From: Reticulascus tulasneorum
Taxonomy: Eukaryota > Ascomycota > Sordariomycetes > Glomerellales > Reticulascaceae
DNA length: 64,000 nucleotides
Assembly: GCA_001557505.1 (NCBI GenBank)
Contig: LSAX01000009.1
Location: 1,550,001 to 1,614,000 of the forward strand
Direction of reading: 5' to 3'
Translations under genes and position numbers: made by a program
Notes under the pieces: model-generated
Told to the model about the DNA's origin: nothing
Database searches by the model: none
What the model saw: only the letters and a program-made list of their open reading frames with translations
Shown here: one piece after another, positions 32,626-45,425 of the stretch
Position numbering within the stretch: the stretch's first letter is position 1
Layout: every line of letters begins with the position of its first letter

Positions 32626-33095
32626 GATTAAGAAGTGTTTCGTATTATCTGCGGGCGTCGAGCATGGCAGAGACAACGGCTGGTGGGAAATCGGATTGTG
32701 TGGCGAGCTGAAATACTAATATCTGAGTTTCTGGTGTGTTAGTTAGGTTGCAGGTGGTGGCAGACGCCTCCAGTAGTATTCGTAGAAATGCATTAAACAG
32801 CTGTCCACAAGCCGGCGCCATGAAAGAAGGAATAAAAGACTGTGAACAGATGTGCTTTCTTCCTTCGTCTGGCCCCGCAGGATCAGGATTCCCAAGCAGC
32901 TTCGGCACCCAAGACTCACCTCAACCTGGATGGTAAGATCGGAGATGTGGCTGAGCACACAATTTCAGGTCTGATCTCGGCTGGTCGTAGCAATTGGCTT
33001 GCTCTATGCGAGAGGAACAGCTTCTTCACGGGATTGATGATGCGAACGGGGACACGGAATAGGGAATGAAATTGGGCGCTGAAAGGATTGGTCGA

Positions 33096-33142
33096 CGAGG
33101 AGGAGAGGAAGAGGAAGAGGAAGAGGAGGAGGAGAAGGAAGC
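33096..33142 (+). repeat. Polypurine tract, GAGGAA-like
   Basis: A nearly pure purine stretch built from GAGGAA/GAGGAG units, about 470 bp upstream of the CBM48 start codon. On the sense strand of that gene it is a polypyrimidine tract, common in fungal promoters. Confidence 0.7.
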
Positions 33143-34004
33143 CACAAGTTTGAGTGGCAGGTAATTGACCTGTGGAAGCAGCTGCAATATGCTATGATGC
33201 GGGCTGTAATCCGTGGAGGGCCTTCAATAGGTAGAGACTCGGATTGAGGGGGGAGCTCAGGATTTAATTAAGTACGTCTCCAGCTGAGCTTGCTTATCAC
33301 TGTGTATGCAGCACAAACTTGAAGGAGTCTTCCAGAATGGCTGGCAGACAGGGCAGAGTTCCTTGATTTCTTGCGTTGGCATCATGCAGCACGGGCTCAT
33401 CTACCCAACCCATTTCGCATCCATTACTAGCTCCCGAACTGGTGCATCAAGCCGATTGCTGCGAGACACTAGCAAACCTGGTAAGTTATCTTGAAGCAAG
33501 AGGACGGAGAGAGGTACAGCAAAAGGGAAATCCCCCCCCGGCCCAGACTGGCGTCATCGAGGATCGAGGTCGTAACCGGGATGAAAGTCCCCAATACCTC
33601 GGAACCGGATGTCGGTGCAGCCAATGGGCAGGTTTCCGAAACCTTGGAGCTCAACGTCTCCACTAATTAAAACGCCATTACCTGGTCTTCCCTGGTCAGC
33701 TTAGCTTAGCTCTGTGGGTGGCTTCTTGGTATCCACCCAGCTTTGGGAGAGTATCTCGCGGTGGGGCATCTTGGTGAAAGATAGCAGCAAGTCCGTCTTT
33801 CCACCCCGCGGGAAACAAAAGGTGATTTGATCCTGAATGTTTCAAGCAAGTACCTATTCGCGGGAATATCAATGGCGAGTATATGTATTGGATATGCGGG
33901 AAAGGATTGGGACAATCGAGTAGCTATCTATGCAAAGAAATATCAATGTGGAAATTATAGGGAACATGTGGTGGACACTCTGTACCATAGTAGGTATGTA
34001 GGCT

Positions 34005-34279
34005 ATTGTTGAGGTACTGCTTGATGGGGGTGCCGCCCAAGACCTCGACAACAAACTGACTCATCTGCATGAGTAAGGCTTTGGATTACTTTATAATTAC
34101 GGTAGTAATACTCAACTACAACAATCTGCGAGTGCCCTAAAGAATATTACGAAAATTGATAGCGAGGTACGCATTTCAGTGTTCTAAAACCAAAGAAAAG
34201 AAATCTTGCATGTCGGCCATAGGACTAAAACTAGGTAGCTCGGTCTTTACACCCATTCGTTATGCAGCACCTCAACTAT
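34005..34279. repeat. Imperfect inverted repeats, possible foldback element
   Basis: ATTGTTGAGGTACTGC (34005-34020) is inverted as GCAGCACCTCAACTAT (34264-34279), matching 14 of 16. A second inverted pair lies between 34107-34121 and 34335-34348. The DNA between is AT-rich. A small decayed MITE-like element is possible; no target-site duplication was confirmed. Confidence 0.35.
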
Positions 34280-34813
34280 CTGCAGCCTCAACAGATATTT
34301 AAGCAGCTATCTGTGGATGATTTTGAAGTGAACATTGTAGTGAGTATTGCAGCGAGAACCTTTTAATGTTATATGAATTTTTGTCATGTCTTTCACGTGC
34401 TTGCCGATGAACGGTGCGCAGATTGCGCTGTAGAATCGATCAAGTTTGCTAGGCACCTTATTTGAGGTGGCTAAGACCACACTGTTCAGGACCCGTGCCA
34501 TCTTCAGGGGCTTCCCACCCATGGCTGTTGAAGAGGGTTATGCTTGTTTGCCATCCCGCTCTCTGCTACCCGCCTCCTGCAAGGAACCAAAGGGTTGCTT
34601 TCGCTTTGCAATCTGTATATTTAGTCTGCTTCGAACGCATGCTCTGTATCCCACTCCTTGCTACCGAACCAAGTCGAACATGCAGAATACATGCAGCATT
34701 CATATCGTCTATCGGGTATCATGACCAAAATGTTCGACGGCATGCTTTGCTCCTTCCTCTCTCTATCACTCTCCCTATCGGCCGCGTCGACCAATCGACC
34801 TGTCGTCCGTTTT

Positions 34814-37800
34814 CTACTCCAAGTCGATTGTTCTGCACCAAGGATGCTCGAGCACCTGGTTTATATCATAACGCTGCGACACGTCTCGGTTCAGCATGCA
34901 CCGTATTAGGTCGATGCTCTCATCACTGATCGTGAACGGTACTCTGAGATCCCTGTCCATGATTTCGTCGATGCTGTAGAATGGGTTCTCCTTGTAGATG
35001 ATGGTGTAGAGCAGAATGCCCAAGGCCCACACATCCTGCTCCTTCCCGCCATACGGGTTACCCGCCAGGACCTCTGGAGCTGCGTAATCTGTGACAGAAG
35101 TTATTAGCATATCATACACTAAGCAAGTACTGGCTGCCGCTGGGCGACTTACCAATGGTGCCTACAAAGACATCAAAAGGCCCGTTCTTGATATAAGCAG
35201 CACTGCCAAAGTCGATCAGCTTGATATTACCCTCACCATCCAAAATGACGTTTTCGTCCTTGATATCGCGATGGACGACATTGGCCTTCATGTGGAGGTG
35301 TTGGATAGCCTTGGCAACTTGAACGAACATGCTTCGGCATTCGGCCTCCTCCATGTTACTTCGAAGCTCGATGTAATCGAAGAGATCCATGCCTGGAAGG
35401 CCGTGCGGGATCATCTCAATATAGTAATTGACCTCGTCTTCGAAGAACGACTCCATCTGCACAATATTCGGGTGCCTCAACTCCGGTTTCCGTAGGTAGT
35501 CTAGAACATGAATCTCCAGTGGCACTGTGCCGAGCTTTCGATCCCTCGTCCACGTGTCCACCAATATACGTCTCTTGGTGACATATTTCAAGACGACTTT
35601 CTTATGCGACGTCTTGTATCGGGCTAGCTTGACCTGGCCATATGCTCCCTGACCCATGTCCTCGAGGACTACAAAGTCGTCGATCGTCTTTTTAGGCTCG
35701 GGCTCGGCAACCCTGAGCACGGGAGACTTCTCCAGTTTGGGAGGTACTCTTGGGCTGCCGGTGAGTCTCGCTGCCGCGTTTATCGTGAGTTCTTTCAGTT
35801 GCTTCGTGATAAGGGACGCGGCTGAAGACACTTCCTTCTTTGGCTCATCCGAATCGGAGCCTATTTCCAAAGGCGTGTGCGCCGGAGTTTGACCCGGGGA
35901 CGGTTGGTGCATAGGAGTATTTGTTCCAGACATCGCAGGAGATGTCGTACTGATAAGTAATTTCGTCGCATGCAGATGTCGTGAGTAAGTGATCCAGAGA
36001 GCATAAACCATCTCGGATCGTGAAACGGAGAAACTTTCATCTTTAGCCTTTGTGTCATCTTCGTCCTCGCTTGCCTCAATGACCGTTTCTTGGATTACCG
36101 TGGATTGTTTCTCGCTTTGTACCACTCTCATCTGGACGTCTATTTTAAGCTCTGAACCATCGCGGTGTTTTGCTGGTAAACCTTCAGGTCGTAGAAACGA
36201 TGTGGCCGCATCTGGCCTGCCCTCTCGGAGTGCCAAAAAAGCAGAGGCTTTTCGGAAACTGTGCTCTGGCACCACAATTCCATCCATGAGCTGGATGCCA
36301 TCTTCCTCTGTCAAAATACGGAGGATTTTATCGAAGTTCGGCACCAACGCGTTGATCGACTTTCCATCGGGTTTCTCGTGGCCAAACAGAGCACCACAGA
36401 AGACGGAGTTTGAGCTCTGGATCTTGAGGCTCCCAGGGTTCAGGACAATGATTCCTGCTATATGTGGAAAGCTCGATATCCGCAGTTCAGTCTGTCCTCG
36501 TATCTGTTCGATCGTGCAAGGGATGTTGACCTTTTCGGAGTTTGGACACGTGAAGTACTTCCGCTTTGTGATCTGGGCGAAGTCAACTTCTCCGGTTCGA
36601 GGATCAATGCCTTGTCGAGGAATCCGTGGAACAAGTCTCCCAATATCTACCCCTTTGCGTAAGGACTCGAAGCCCCAGATCGGAGCGCATGCGCCAGAGA
36701 CATTTTGAACGATGCCATCATCATCAAGGGAAACCATGGCCACATCCTCATGAATCTCCTCCAGGACCCAAATCAGACCAATACGCTTCTCCTTCACCCA
36801 AAGACTTGCCGATCCGGTGGCCCCGTTTCGCTTTTGAATGGGAACGACATCGCCACAGAGCAAGACTCCCCTGGATCGGCTGCTTCGATGCCGTGACCCT
36901 CCTCTTAATTTCGGTGGGTTTGGATCGCCACTATGCACTGTTTGAGCCTTGCGGCCTACGGCTGCCTTTGGAGGCTGTGATCTTGAGTTCGGCTTGCTCA
37001 ACAATTTCGCTGTGATTCCAGACCGGCCCCCGAGTAACGATGTGGTTACTGACGAAGAAGGGGTAGGCTGGGATTCATCATCACTCATCACCGAATCCTC
37101 TGGATCCATTTGCAGGAGCCTTTTTTCCAACCATGCCCTCCTTTCTTCTTGAACAACCTCTAAAATTCCCATCCGGCGGACTTCGGCCTTTGTCACCCCA
37201 AATACCAAGCAAGCGAGGTCATTGGCAGCTATGATCGTCCATGGCGGCTTGGATTCGGTTGTAAAGATAGCCTGTGCTGCGGGGACCCATCTCGTGGAAT
37301 GCCCATGAACCGTGGGGCCCAAAGCACTTGGAAAGGTACCAGACCCTAGGGATTGCGGCACAGTAGGGGATGCTACCTGCTCGTGAAACCCAGGTTGGCC
37401 GGCCAGGAAGGGCTGTGCCATTGTCTCAATCAATTTCTGATGGACCGACACAGTCAATGTGTCTGTCAGCGTTCGTTTCACGCTCGGCCGCCGAGATGGA
37501 GGAGGGGATGTTTTTGCCGTTGTGCCGCTTTCATTTGTAGGGGTTCTGCTAGAATTTTCCGAGTCTTGACCGGCACCTGGTGGCTTGGATTCTAGAGATT
37601 GTTCTGCCTTCGCTGCTTCGTCTCTAAACGGGAGCGACCTTGTGGGGAATGTTGGAAACGTAGCGGTAGTTGGAGAAACGACAGGCGACACATAACGGTC
37701 AGGGCTCGAGGTTCGCGGTAGAAACTGTGCATCGAATAGATTCTCCCCGGTCATCGTAGCTGGCCCAGTCAGAGGACCTGTGAGTGACTGGTCGGTATAT

Positions 37801-38972
37801 GGAAGATTTCCTGCACCAACCAGCTGCGCCCTGGCTAGTAGGTCGAGCATATTTTGTGTTTCAACATCCCCGGATACTCTTGCTTGGGCACTAGCCAGTG
37901 CAACCGAAGATGACGGGACTGACCAACCAAGCCGATCTTTCATGAATTCGATAGACCGCTTTAAAACATTCTGACGATTATGCATGAACTCTTCGGACTG
38001 ATGGGCGAAGGAGAAGGAATGTAAGGACTCGGACGGGAATCGGGAGAGATCTTCGGAGAAGCTAGGTGAAGATGGGCCCGATGATGTCGACATCATATAA
38101 TTCGGCATCACATGATTTGGCATCAAAGGATTCGGATACATGAGTGACATTGACGTGGATCTGGACAGGCCGATCGAGGAGCTTCTAGAGCCGGGATTCG
38201 AGGAGGAAGGCAAGGTTGGAGGACGCGTAGAGGGATGCTGCCTTATTCGCCGCAGCCCGGACAGACCGAGTCCATGGTCGTGGTCTGTTACGATGGAAGA
38301 CCTGCGAAAGAAACGATGTCAGCACCGCACAACGTTATAACTGGCTGTCTGGTTGCCGTGGGATGAAATGACAAGCGGATGGCTTCTGGAGACGCGACTG
38401 CCACTGCCTTCGAGGCCGTGTTGCAGGACAAAAATGGCATGCCTGCAATGCGCATCATACAGGATTCCACAGATGTTCTACTAAGGGCCCTCCCTTTGAA
38501 TGTCTCAAATGCCATTCAGCTCGGCGTCCCAGCCAATATTTCACCAGCTGTTCCGCTCAGGAGCCATCCTCCCTTACTACCCATCGTGATTTGCAGCAGT
38601 CCTCGAACCGTCATGTCCCGCTCGACAACTTTGCCAGGTGATGGGGTGGTACATCAGACACCAGGGTGAAACGGACCTTGTGATCGAGTCATATTCAGTG
38701 GCGCCGCCAGTAGCTGCTCCCGCATCGAAGGAAAATCGCATTCGGGCCCGGTCTGTATTATCCGCGGCGACGGCCAGATTGCCAGTGCTTCGGTTCTTGG
38801 GGATCTGGAGCTGAGGGGAGAGTCGACTTCTTCCCCGGCCGACCTCTTCGTGCTGTGATTCGGCGCCTGCGGCAAGTCGTCATGTTTAGTAGATGACTCG
38901 GAATGGGAGCCAAGGGAAGGCTCTGCGATACAACGTACCATTGTCTTGATGATCGCCATGCGTCTGTATCAT
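34814..38972 (-). CDS. psk1: PAS domain serine/threonine kinase (PAS kinase, Psk1/Psk2 type)
   Basis: Four exons on the minus strand (38939-38972, 38677-38866, 35153-38301, 34814-35088) give about 1215 residues. The two N-terminal exons were found by phase; a CTACTAAAC branch site supports the first intron. The PAS region lies mid-protein (LACLVFGVTKAEVRRMG; then VSLDDDGIVQNVSGACAPIWG), with further PAS-like sequence before a divergent linker. The kinase domain is at about 951-1208: GQGAYGQV glycine loop, the VLK lysine near 980, HRDIKDEN near 1086, DFG near 1105, and APE after the last intron. All catalytic residues are intact. Family role: PAS kinases sense metabolic state and phosphorylate enzymes of glycogen and cell-wall glucan synthesis and translation factors. 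It is the upstream neighbour, on the same strand, of the CBM48 protein gene. The 375-nt intron 38302-38676 is unusually long. Confidence 0.92.
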
Positions 38973-41135
38973 AATTGGAAAAGGAGGGGATCAGTCAGCC
39001 TTTGCAAAACTTCGTCGGGGTGAGTAATGACGAGAGACGCAGGCAGGCTTTGGCGTTGCGGTTCGGAGGTTGGCGGGGTTGAAGATCGGTCTTTCCAAGG
39101 TCAAAAGTGACACCACCTTCCTTTCCACGGTCGCCAGTGGATGATGAGTAACGGGAATCAAGTGGTTTTGCTTTGTGGGAACCGTCTCGGTCTCGGTATT
39201 CCGGCTGCCAAAGGGTTGAGACCGGGAAACGGGAAGGCTGACGTGTTTGGTTCCTTCGCCGAGGAAGCAATTGTGGTGTTGGTACAGCCTGTTCTCTGTT
39301 TGCAGGTAAGGTGTTTGAGGTCAGTCCCGGTCACCGGTCAGTGTGAAGAGGAGGAGGCGTGCTGAACGGTTGGCCACGAGCAATTGTGGCTCCAAGCCGG
39401 GGTCCGCCAGGGTGCTAAAACAGAAAAGAGGTGCTACGCCGCACGAGGATGGCTTTTGTCAATCGAGAATTGAACGGTCAAGACGTCACATGGAAATTAG
39501 ACGACGAGCTCTTTTGTTACAAAATAAACGTAGAACATGACCTTGAAGCTGCCTACTAAGAAAATAGCTGCAGTTGGACAATTGGAAGCTCGACACCAAA
39601 GTTGGAACGACGACAACTCTGTTGGCCCCGAATGCACACACCTCGTTTTTTTCACCTGCCCAGGCCCATCTAACTCTTCCAGACATCGGCACATCTCCCC
39701 AGGATTTTTAGTGGCCGCAGCAGGATTAACAGGCATCGCTCCAGGCCGCGGCCCAGAATGTAACACTAGAGAATTGGGGAACGCAGATTTCCAAGTTGGG
39801 ATGGATGGATTGTGGGGGTTCGCGTCTTACTGGGGAGAAAATCATTGCCTCACACGTGAAAGAGAAGACCCTTGCCCAGCTTTCATCACGTCAGAGCATT
39901 CCAGACGGCCTTGATGTTCGCCAGTGACGATCGTCCACAGCGGCCGCAATTCCAGCTGACAGTTGCCATTGGACAATTACCAAGGGAAAAACAATATCCT
40001 TTGCAGCCCCGAAGACGCGGGACGGAAGCCGTTCGACCTTGATGCTGCAGCTGCAGGATGGCAGATGGCAGTGGGAAGTCGTCGAGATGGCTGCTCTACC
40101 ATTGCTGTGACCACATCTACGGCAGTCCCCCATGACGACCGTGTTTCTCACCTCATCAGGACTGCCAAGGCCGCTACATCAGCATTTCCAAGTTGCCAAC
40201 CTCTAACGGCATCTTTCTTCCCTCCCGGGTCGCGGGGACAGAATAGTAAGATGACCCCCAGTGAGCTCGTATAAACAGAGAAGGATTACTCCTAGTCCTC
40301 GCCAACTTTGGGAACTCTAGCTCTCAGGTGTACAGTGGTCGCTAATACTAAATTCCAGCGATACTGGCGGCTCAGAAGAAATTGCAGACTGCATGCCCCG
40401 CACTGTTGGTATGGGGAAGTCCCGGGTTGAGATGCGGTATTAGTTGGGCTTTGTGCTTGGATTCTCCGTGTCATTGGTCATCCCGGGCAGCCTCCATGAC
40501 TGTTAGGTAAGGTACGCAGCGGGCAAGCCTTTCTTGGTTGGTGTATTTGAAGGGCCCATGGTGTCACAAGCAAATTTGGACCATGGGTGTCGCGTGGTTC
40601 CCTGGCGTGCTCGTCTTCTGTCTCGAAGCGGTGGACTGGCTGGTCATCTGCCTCATTGATAACCAGGCTGGAGACTCTTCAGTGTGATGAATCGATCACC
40701 AGACCCTGAATCTTTGGTCGGCGGTGTGAAAGGTGGGGACCCTGGAGGCATACACTCCATCTGGGATCCGAATGATAGATCCACTCTGCGATCTGGAGTC
40801 TGGGCCCTGGACATAGGTACTCAGCTCAGTCAAGCGACTCAATCACCTAGGGCACCGCTCAGAAAGGTGGGTCTGTCGCGCAGGTGCTCTGAGCAGATCT
40901 CTAGGTTTGGAAGTCTCGAAGCACAGAACTATTTGGAGGAATGACTACGGGTTACCATTCAAACTCCTGATGCCCCAAGGCTGGAACATGTGCTCGAGTA
41001 CCAAAGGAACACTAAGTGCTCTTTCACAACCGATAACCATAGCATGGGAGTTTCGCTTAACCTCCGCCTCAGGAATCGAATTCGGCCGGATGTTCGAGTG
41101 AGTTAGTTACAGAACTATTATAAGGGGATATTGTG

Positions 41136-41164
41136 GTGAATATTATAATGAGTATTGTAGTGAG
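41136..41164 (+). repeat. Diverged copy of 34328-34356, all differences transitions
   Basis: 29 nt align without gaps to 34328-34356 with 24 identities. All five differences read C or G in the 34-kb copy and T or A in this one, the direction expected from repeat-induced point mutation. Confidence 0.4.
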
Positions 41165-43443
41165 TAACATAATCACCTCCATATGTTGCAAGATTCTTAA
41201 GATACTTATATATGCTTCAATGTTGTCCTTCACCTCTGTGTCTATTGAACTCCGCCTGCAACACCAAGAAAACTGTCATTCTTCACTGTCACCGGTTCTG
41301 GTCTCAAGAAAGAGAAGTAATTTCTGCAAATTAACTTCCCGCTCGGGATAGGAAACGAGCTGCACCCCTGCCGTGAACCCCCGGACTCGACAGATGGGGC
41401 TGGAGGGGTCTGAGTGAGGGGTATTCCGGTTTAAAGTGGGCTTTCTGTCGGAACTTACGATTGGACGAGAGTTGGATATCGTCGGTGGTTTGTGGGTATA
41501 CGCTTTGAGATCAAGGGATGTAGGGCCGAGGAATGCAGAGATTCTAGTGCTACCAAGTCCTAGGGTCCTTGTGCTTTATTGTGTTGTCTTTGCCCGCACG
41601 GAAATAGTTCTCGGCGATGGTTCTGCTTGAGACGCTATAACCTGGAGATGGGCTTTGCTGAATGACCTCACGTTGGCAATGCTTAAGTTGAATCATCGGG
41701 ACGCGTAGCTTGCAGCACATTCTTTGCGTGGATGCCTAACATTTAGAAAGCTGCTATTATGACCAGAGTCAGGGGCAATAATACCCATGGACTGAAAACT
41801 ATTTTGTTGCGTCTCTCGTGTACTGTGAAAACCGCTGCATGAAATAATATGCCTGAAGATCTACAAGAATATGCTGCCTTTTTACATTATATAGTTGCAC
41901 ATGTCGACGCTTTTCTTTCGAGACAACTTAGACCCGCTAGATTGACTAAGAAGGCGCGTGTGTTCAGATATGTCTATTGTGTTTCCTAATTGTAGGTACT
42001 GATGAGCCAAGCAACTCAACCAACCAATCAACTCTCACTCCATAGTAGTTCAACGGATTCCATTCCCAATGCCTACGAACTGTTCATGCAGAGCTTTCTG
42101 TCTGTGGTAGCTTCACGTCATCATTGGATGCGATATTTGACGGATATGGTTCCGTTAAAGCTGCCTGCCGTTGGCGAAAGCTCTGTTGGTCCGTGGAGAG
42201 TATGCAACGAACTTGCGGTTGTTTTGCAGGAAACAAAGACACAAATATCACTAGCTCGGTACAGATTTTGGCACAGTGAAGCTTTTTCAATGTTTTAACC
42301 GAGGGCAGTATGTCTGGGCCCAAATTTTTAGGTCGGAGATATCCAAAATGGTAAGAATCAAGCTCTTAGGATTTCACATTCCATACCATGGAGGCTATCT
42401 TTGTAGATCTCGTCCTCCAGTAAATGGCTACGAGAACAGTCGCGGCAGTACCTAACTCTCCATTGTCTGATGTCAGATCTTCCGGAACAGCTGAAAAAGG
42501 AAATGGTATAAGTCATGGCGAGGTCATCCACAAGGAAGTCCGAATGATATGGAGTTCCTCACTCGTCCATTACTTACCACTGGATAGCCCATTTTGAAGT
42601 TGGCCCAGCGAATAGTTCTCTCGGAACAGACAGAGATGAAGCCCCGTTGCTCGCGGGGTCCTGGTTGATTGCTCATCTATGGATCGATAGTCGCGAGCGG
42701 CTAGGAAGTATCGATGTGACGAGCTTGGTTCTGGAGAGTGGTAATCTGTATATTTTGGTGAGTGTACAACCCCTTGTGCGCGGTCCCGTTTCCTATTTAC
42801 AAACTTTACGATGAGTCTATTAGAGCAGATTCGTATTCACTCTTTCGAATCGGCCCCTTGGAACGATAGCGAAGATTGGAAGCTATGGTATGAGTTCGAA
42901 GGGGGGTCGGATGCTCCATCGCACACATTGTTTGATGGGCCGGAGAGTGCCTACCTCGAGGTACAGTTGGGACGCCCATGCATCGTTCAAGATTCTGCAG
43001 TCTCATGGACGACGAGGTTCAGTGTTTGTTTGGCGCGAATCACGAAAAGCCGCTTACACATGAGAAGGCGCATAACACGAGCACCTTTATGTGATGTGCT
43101 GACTCAGCTGTGATTGTCTGGCAAGTGGTCTGGCAGCACGACCGGACCGAGTTGCGATTCGACGCTTAACCGTCGGTATTTGAGCTGCCATGGCAGAATG
43201 TTTCTTAGCACTTAATACCAAAGTAAATCTCTCTCTAGAGGTATCCTGGCATTAATTAGATTTGACTGAAACAACAAGATCTACTTAAGGCCGATCGACC
43301 ATTCGTGAGATATTCTAATAAATATTCACACAAGACAAATCATTCACCAGGAGATAAAAGCCTGCGAAAAGATCAATTGCTCCGCGAATTGGGAGGTCCG
43401 TTTGTTTGCGGCACACACTGACTGCTACTATGGCCCGCTAGAT

Positions 43444-43465
43444 CCCCCCCCCCCCCCCCCCCCCC
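43444..43465 (+). repeat. Poly-C homopolymer, 22 bases
   Basis: Twenty-two consecutive C residues in intergenic DNA, flanked by GAT and TGG. Confidence 0.9.
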
Positions 43466-45425
43466 TGGCCCGGCCAGCTCTATTTAGGTTAATTAGTGGC
43501 TTCCATCCCCTCCCAATATCTGTGGTCTCCGACGATCGGGGACGTCGCCTCTACACAGACAGCCATCTAGAATGCCAGACTGCCTCACGGTAGTGCGAGG
43601 TAACTAGAGAGAGATGCTGCAGGAGTGCAGGACGAGAAGGGTCCAACAAACACATGGATACAGGATAGCCTGCAGAGGAAGCGCGCCCAGGAAACGGACC
43701 CCTCAATTCCAACTAGAGAACCGCGCCCTGGGGATAGATGGCTTCAAGCCTGGCCGGAAAAGGCGGGGAAGAGTCCCATTGATGGACGAGTCAGTGCTTG
43801 GGCAGCATAGCACTTACATACCTAGTAATTAGACGGACTAGCTTGCTAACCAGGGATTGGGACCACTGCGTCGAGATGTTCCGCGAAAGCGAGCTGAGGA
43901 GTCGGATAACCGCCCCGACGGCAGGAAGCTGATTTGCGCCAAGTGGTTCGAGGCCCTTTAAAAATTGTCTGGAAGATCCAGGCGAGGGGTAAACGTAGGG
44001 TCTGTTGAGAGTTTTACCAATGTCTAGCCCCCCACTGCAGCTTGCTGGCGGCCATATCTCTGGCTTCGGTGCCTTTGCCTTGGTATTTAGCCCTCGGGGT
44101 TGTGACGTGCAAATATCAAGATCCAGCGCCATTGATAGGAGCTCCGAACGCCCTATGAGCTGAGGTTCTTATTATTGCAGGAAGAGGAAGAGGATGGCGT
44201 GCCGATGGTGCCACGAAGGTTGATGATCTTCCGCAATTGTGCTGCATCTTACTGGCCGCATTCGGTTCGGGAAGGTGAAGATAAATGGGGATGGAGGCCC
44301 GACCCACCCACAGGACATGGATATGGACATGGAACTGGTCCGCCTCTTCCTTTTTGTTTCTTTATGCGTCTCTTTTGCTGCCCAGCTCGGTGATACTCCT
44401 CCCAGCGGTTGCCCCATAGCCACCCATTCCCGATATTTCCAGCTAGCGGGCTTGCTGCAGCACGATAAGAGGGGGCAAACGCCGGACCCTGAGTCTGAGG
44501 GAGTCCACCGACCCACCCCCTACCCAAGAGCCAGCTGGCCGGGCAAAGGAAGTCCGACAAGCGTTATGGTGGCTAGAAATTCATACAAAGATCCCAAGTA
44601 TTTTATTGCAGGTTTACTGTAATGCTCGCTACAAAGTTTACGTGGATAGTTACTTGAATATCCAGGTCGACCAAACTTCGGGAGCCTTTTTTGCTACCCG
44701 TTTGGTGGAAAGACAGACAGCCATCGTCTTTGTCATGAGTTGGCGGCACTACCCACCCATCCATCCATCCATTTTAAGCTTCCCCCTGCCTCCGCATACT
44801 TTTAGCTGTCTAGAAAGATTATTTGCGACATTTTCCCACCTCACTGTTCCCGTTCCTGTGATCAGAGCTTGCTGCTTCACAAAAACACCATGTGCCTTGG
44901 ATGAAGACGCTGTATGGCATTCCCTGACTCTTCCTTTCCCTATCTTTGTCTCAACTAGATGTGAGGCCGCTGCCCCGCTGACCCCTCCAACATTCCCTGT
45001 GGTGGTTCGGGATCGTCTGCTGACTTGCTTGGCTATCGGATAGTCCCTCACCTACTGATAGCGATACCCTTCCTTATCGGGCTTCCTCTCAGCCGACCCA
45101 ACACTCGCCGTTCAATAGACACTCGATGTCTTCGTCCAGCTTCTGAGGAACCTATTCGGACTTGAGAAAGGCGTCTTCGTTCCTTTTCTTACGATGAGAT
45201 AAATCTGTCCAGCCCACACGCGAGCGAGCACTTGCCCCCCCTAGGTGGAATTCCGACCATCCGTGGCCACGACCCCGCCATAGAAGACGAAGCAGAAGAT
45301 ACGAGCAATAGCCACTCCTGCTGACAAGAGGAGGCTGAGCATTGATACTAATACCACTCGTCGAATACATACAATACCACCTGAATTGCCTCTCCTACAG
45401 TTGATGAAGAGCAAGAACCCCAATT

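Larger units (their letters stand above)
32626..34813. other. Intergenic 2.2 kb with AT-rich inverted repeats
   Basis: Holds the CBM48 promoter (a GA-rich purine tract at about 33096-33142, i.e. pyrimidine-rich on the sense strand) and an AT-rich segment at about 33820-34380 with small inverted repeats. No recognisable coding frame. Confidence 0.5.
38973..45425. other. Intergenic 6.45 kb, no recognised gene
   Basis: The PAS kinase promoter is at the left and the F-box gene promoter at the right. Between them the longest frames (39540-39914, 44606-45043 and others) are short and have no domain I recognise. AT-rich patches lie at about 41110-41220, 41740-42000 and 43200-43390. One short patch (41136-41164) is a diverged copy of sequence at 34328-34356. 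A 22-base C run is at 43444, and CCAT repeats near 44755. Confidence 0.5.

Noticed and set aside
42811..43113. 100-codon frame with a plausible globular composition
   Set aside because: No homologous motif recognised and no supporting exons; length is compatible with chance.
44606..45043. 145-codon frame upstream of the F-box gene
   Set aside because: Pyrimidine-rich promoter-like composition gives Pro/Ser/Phe-rich nonsense; no domain.
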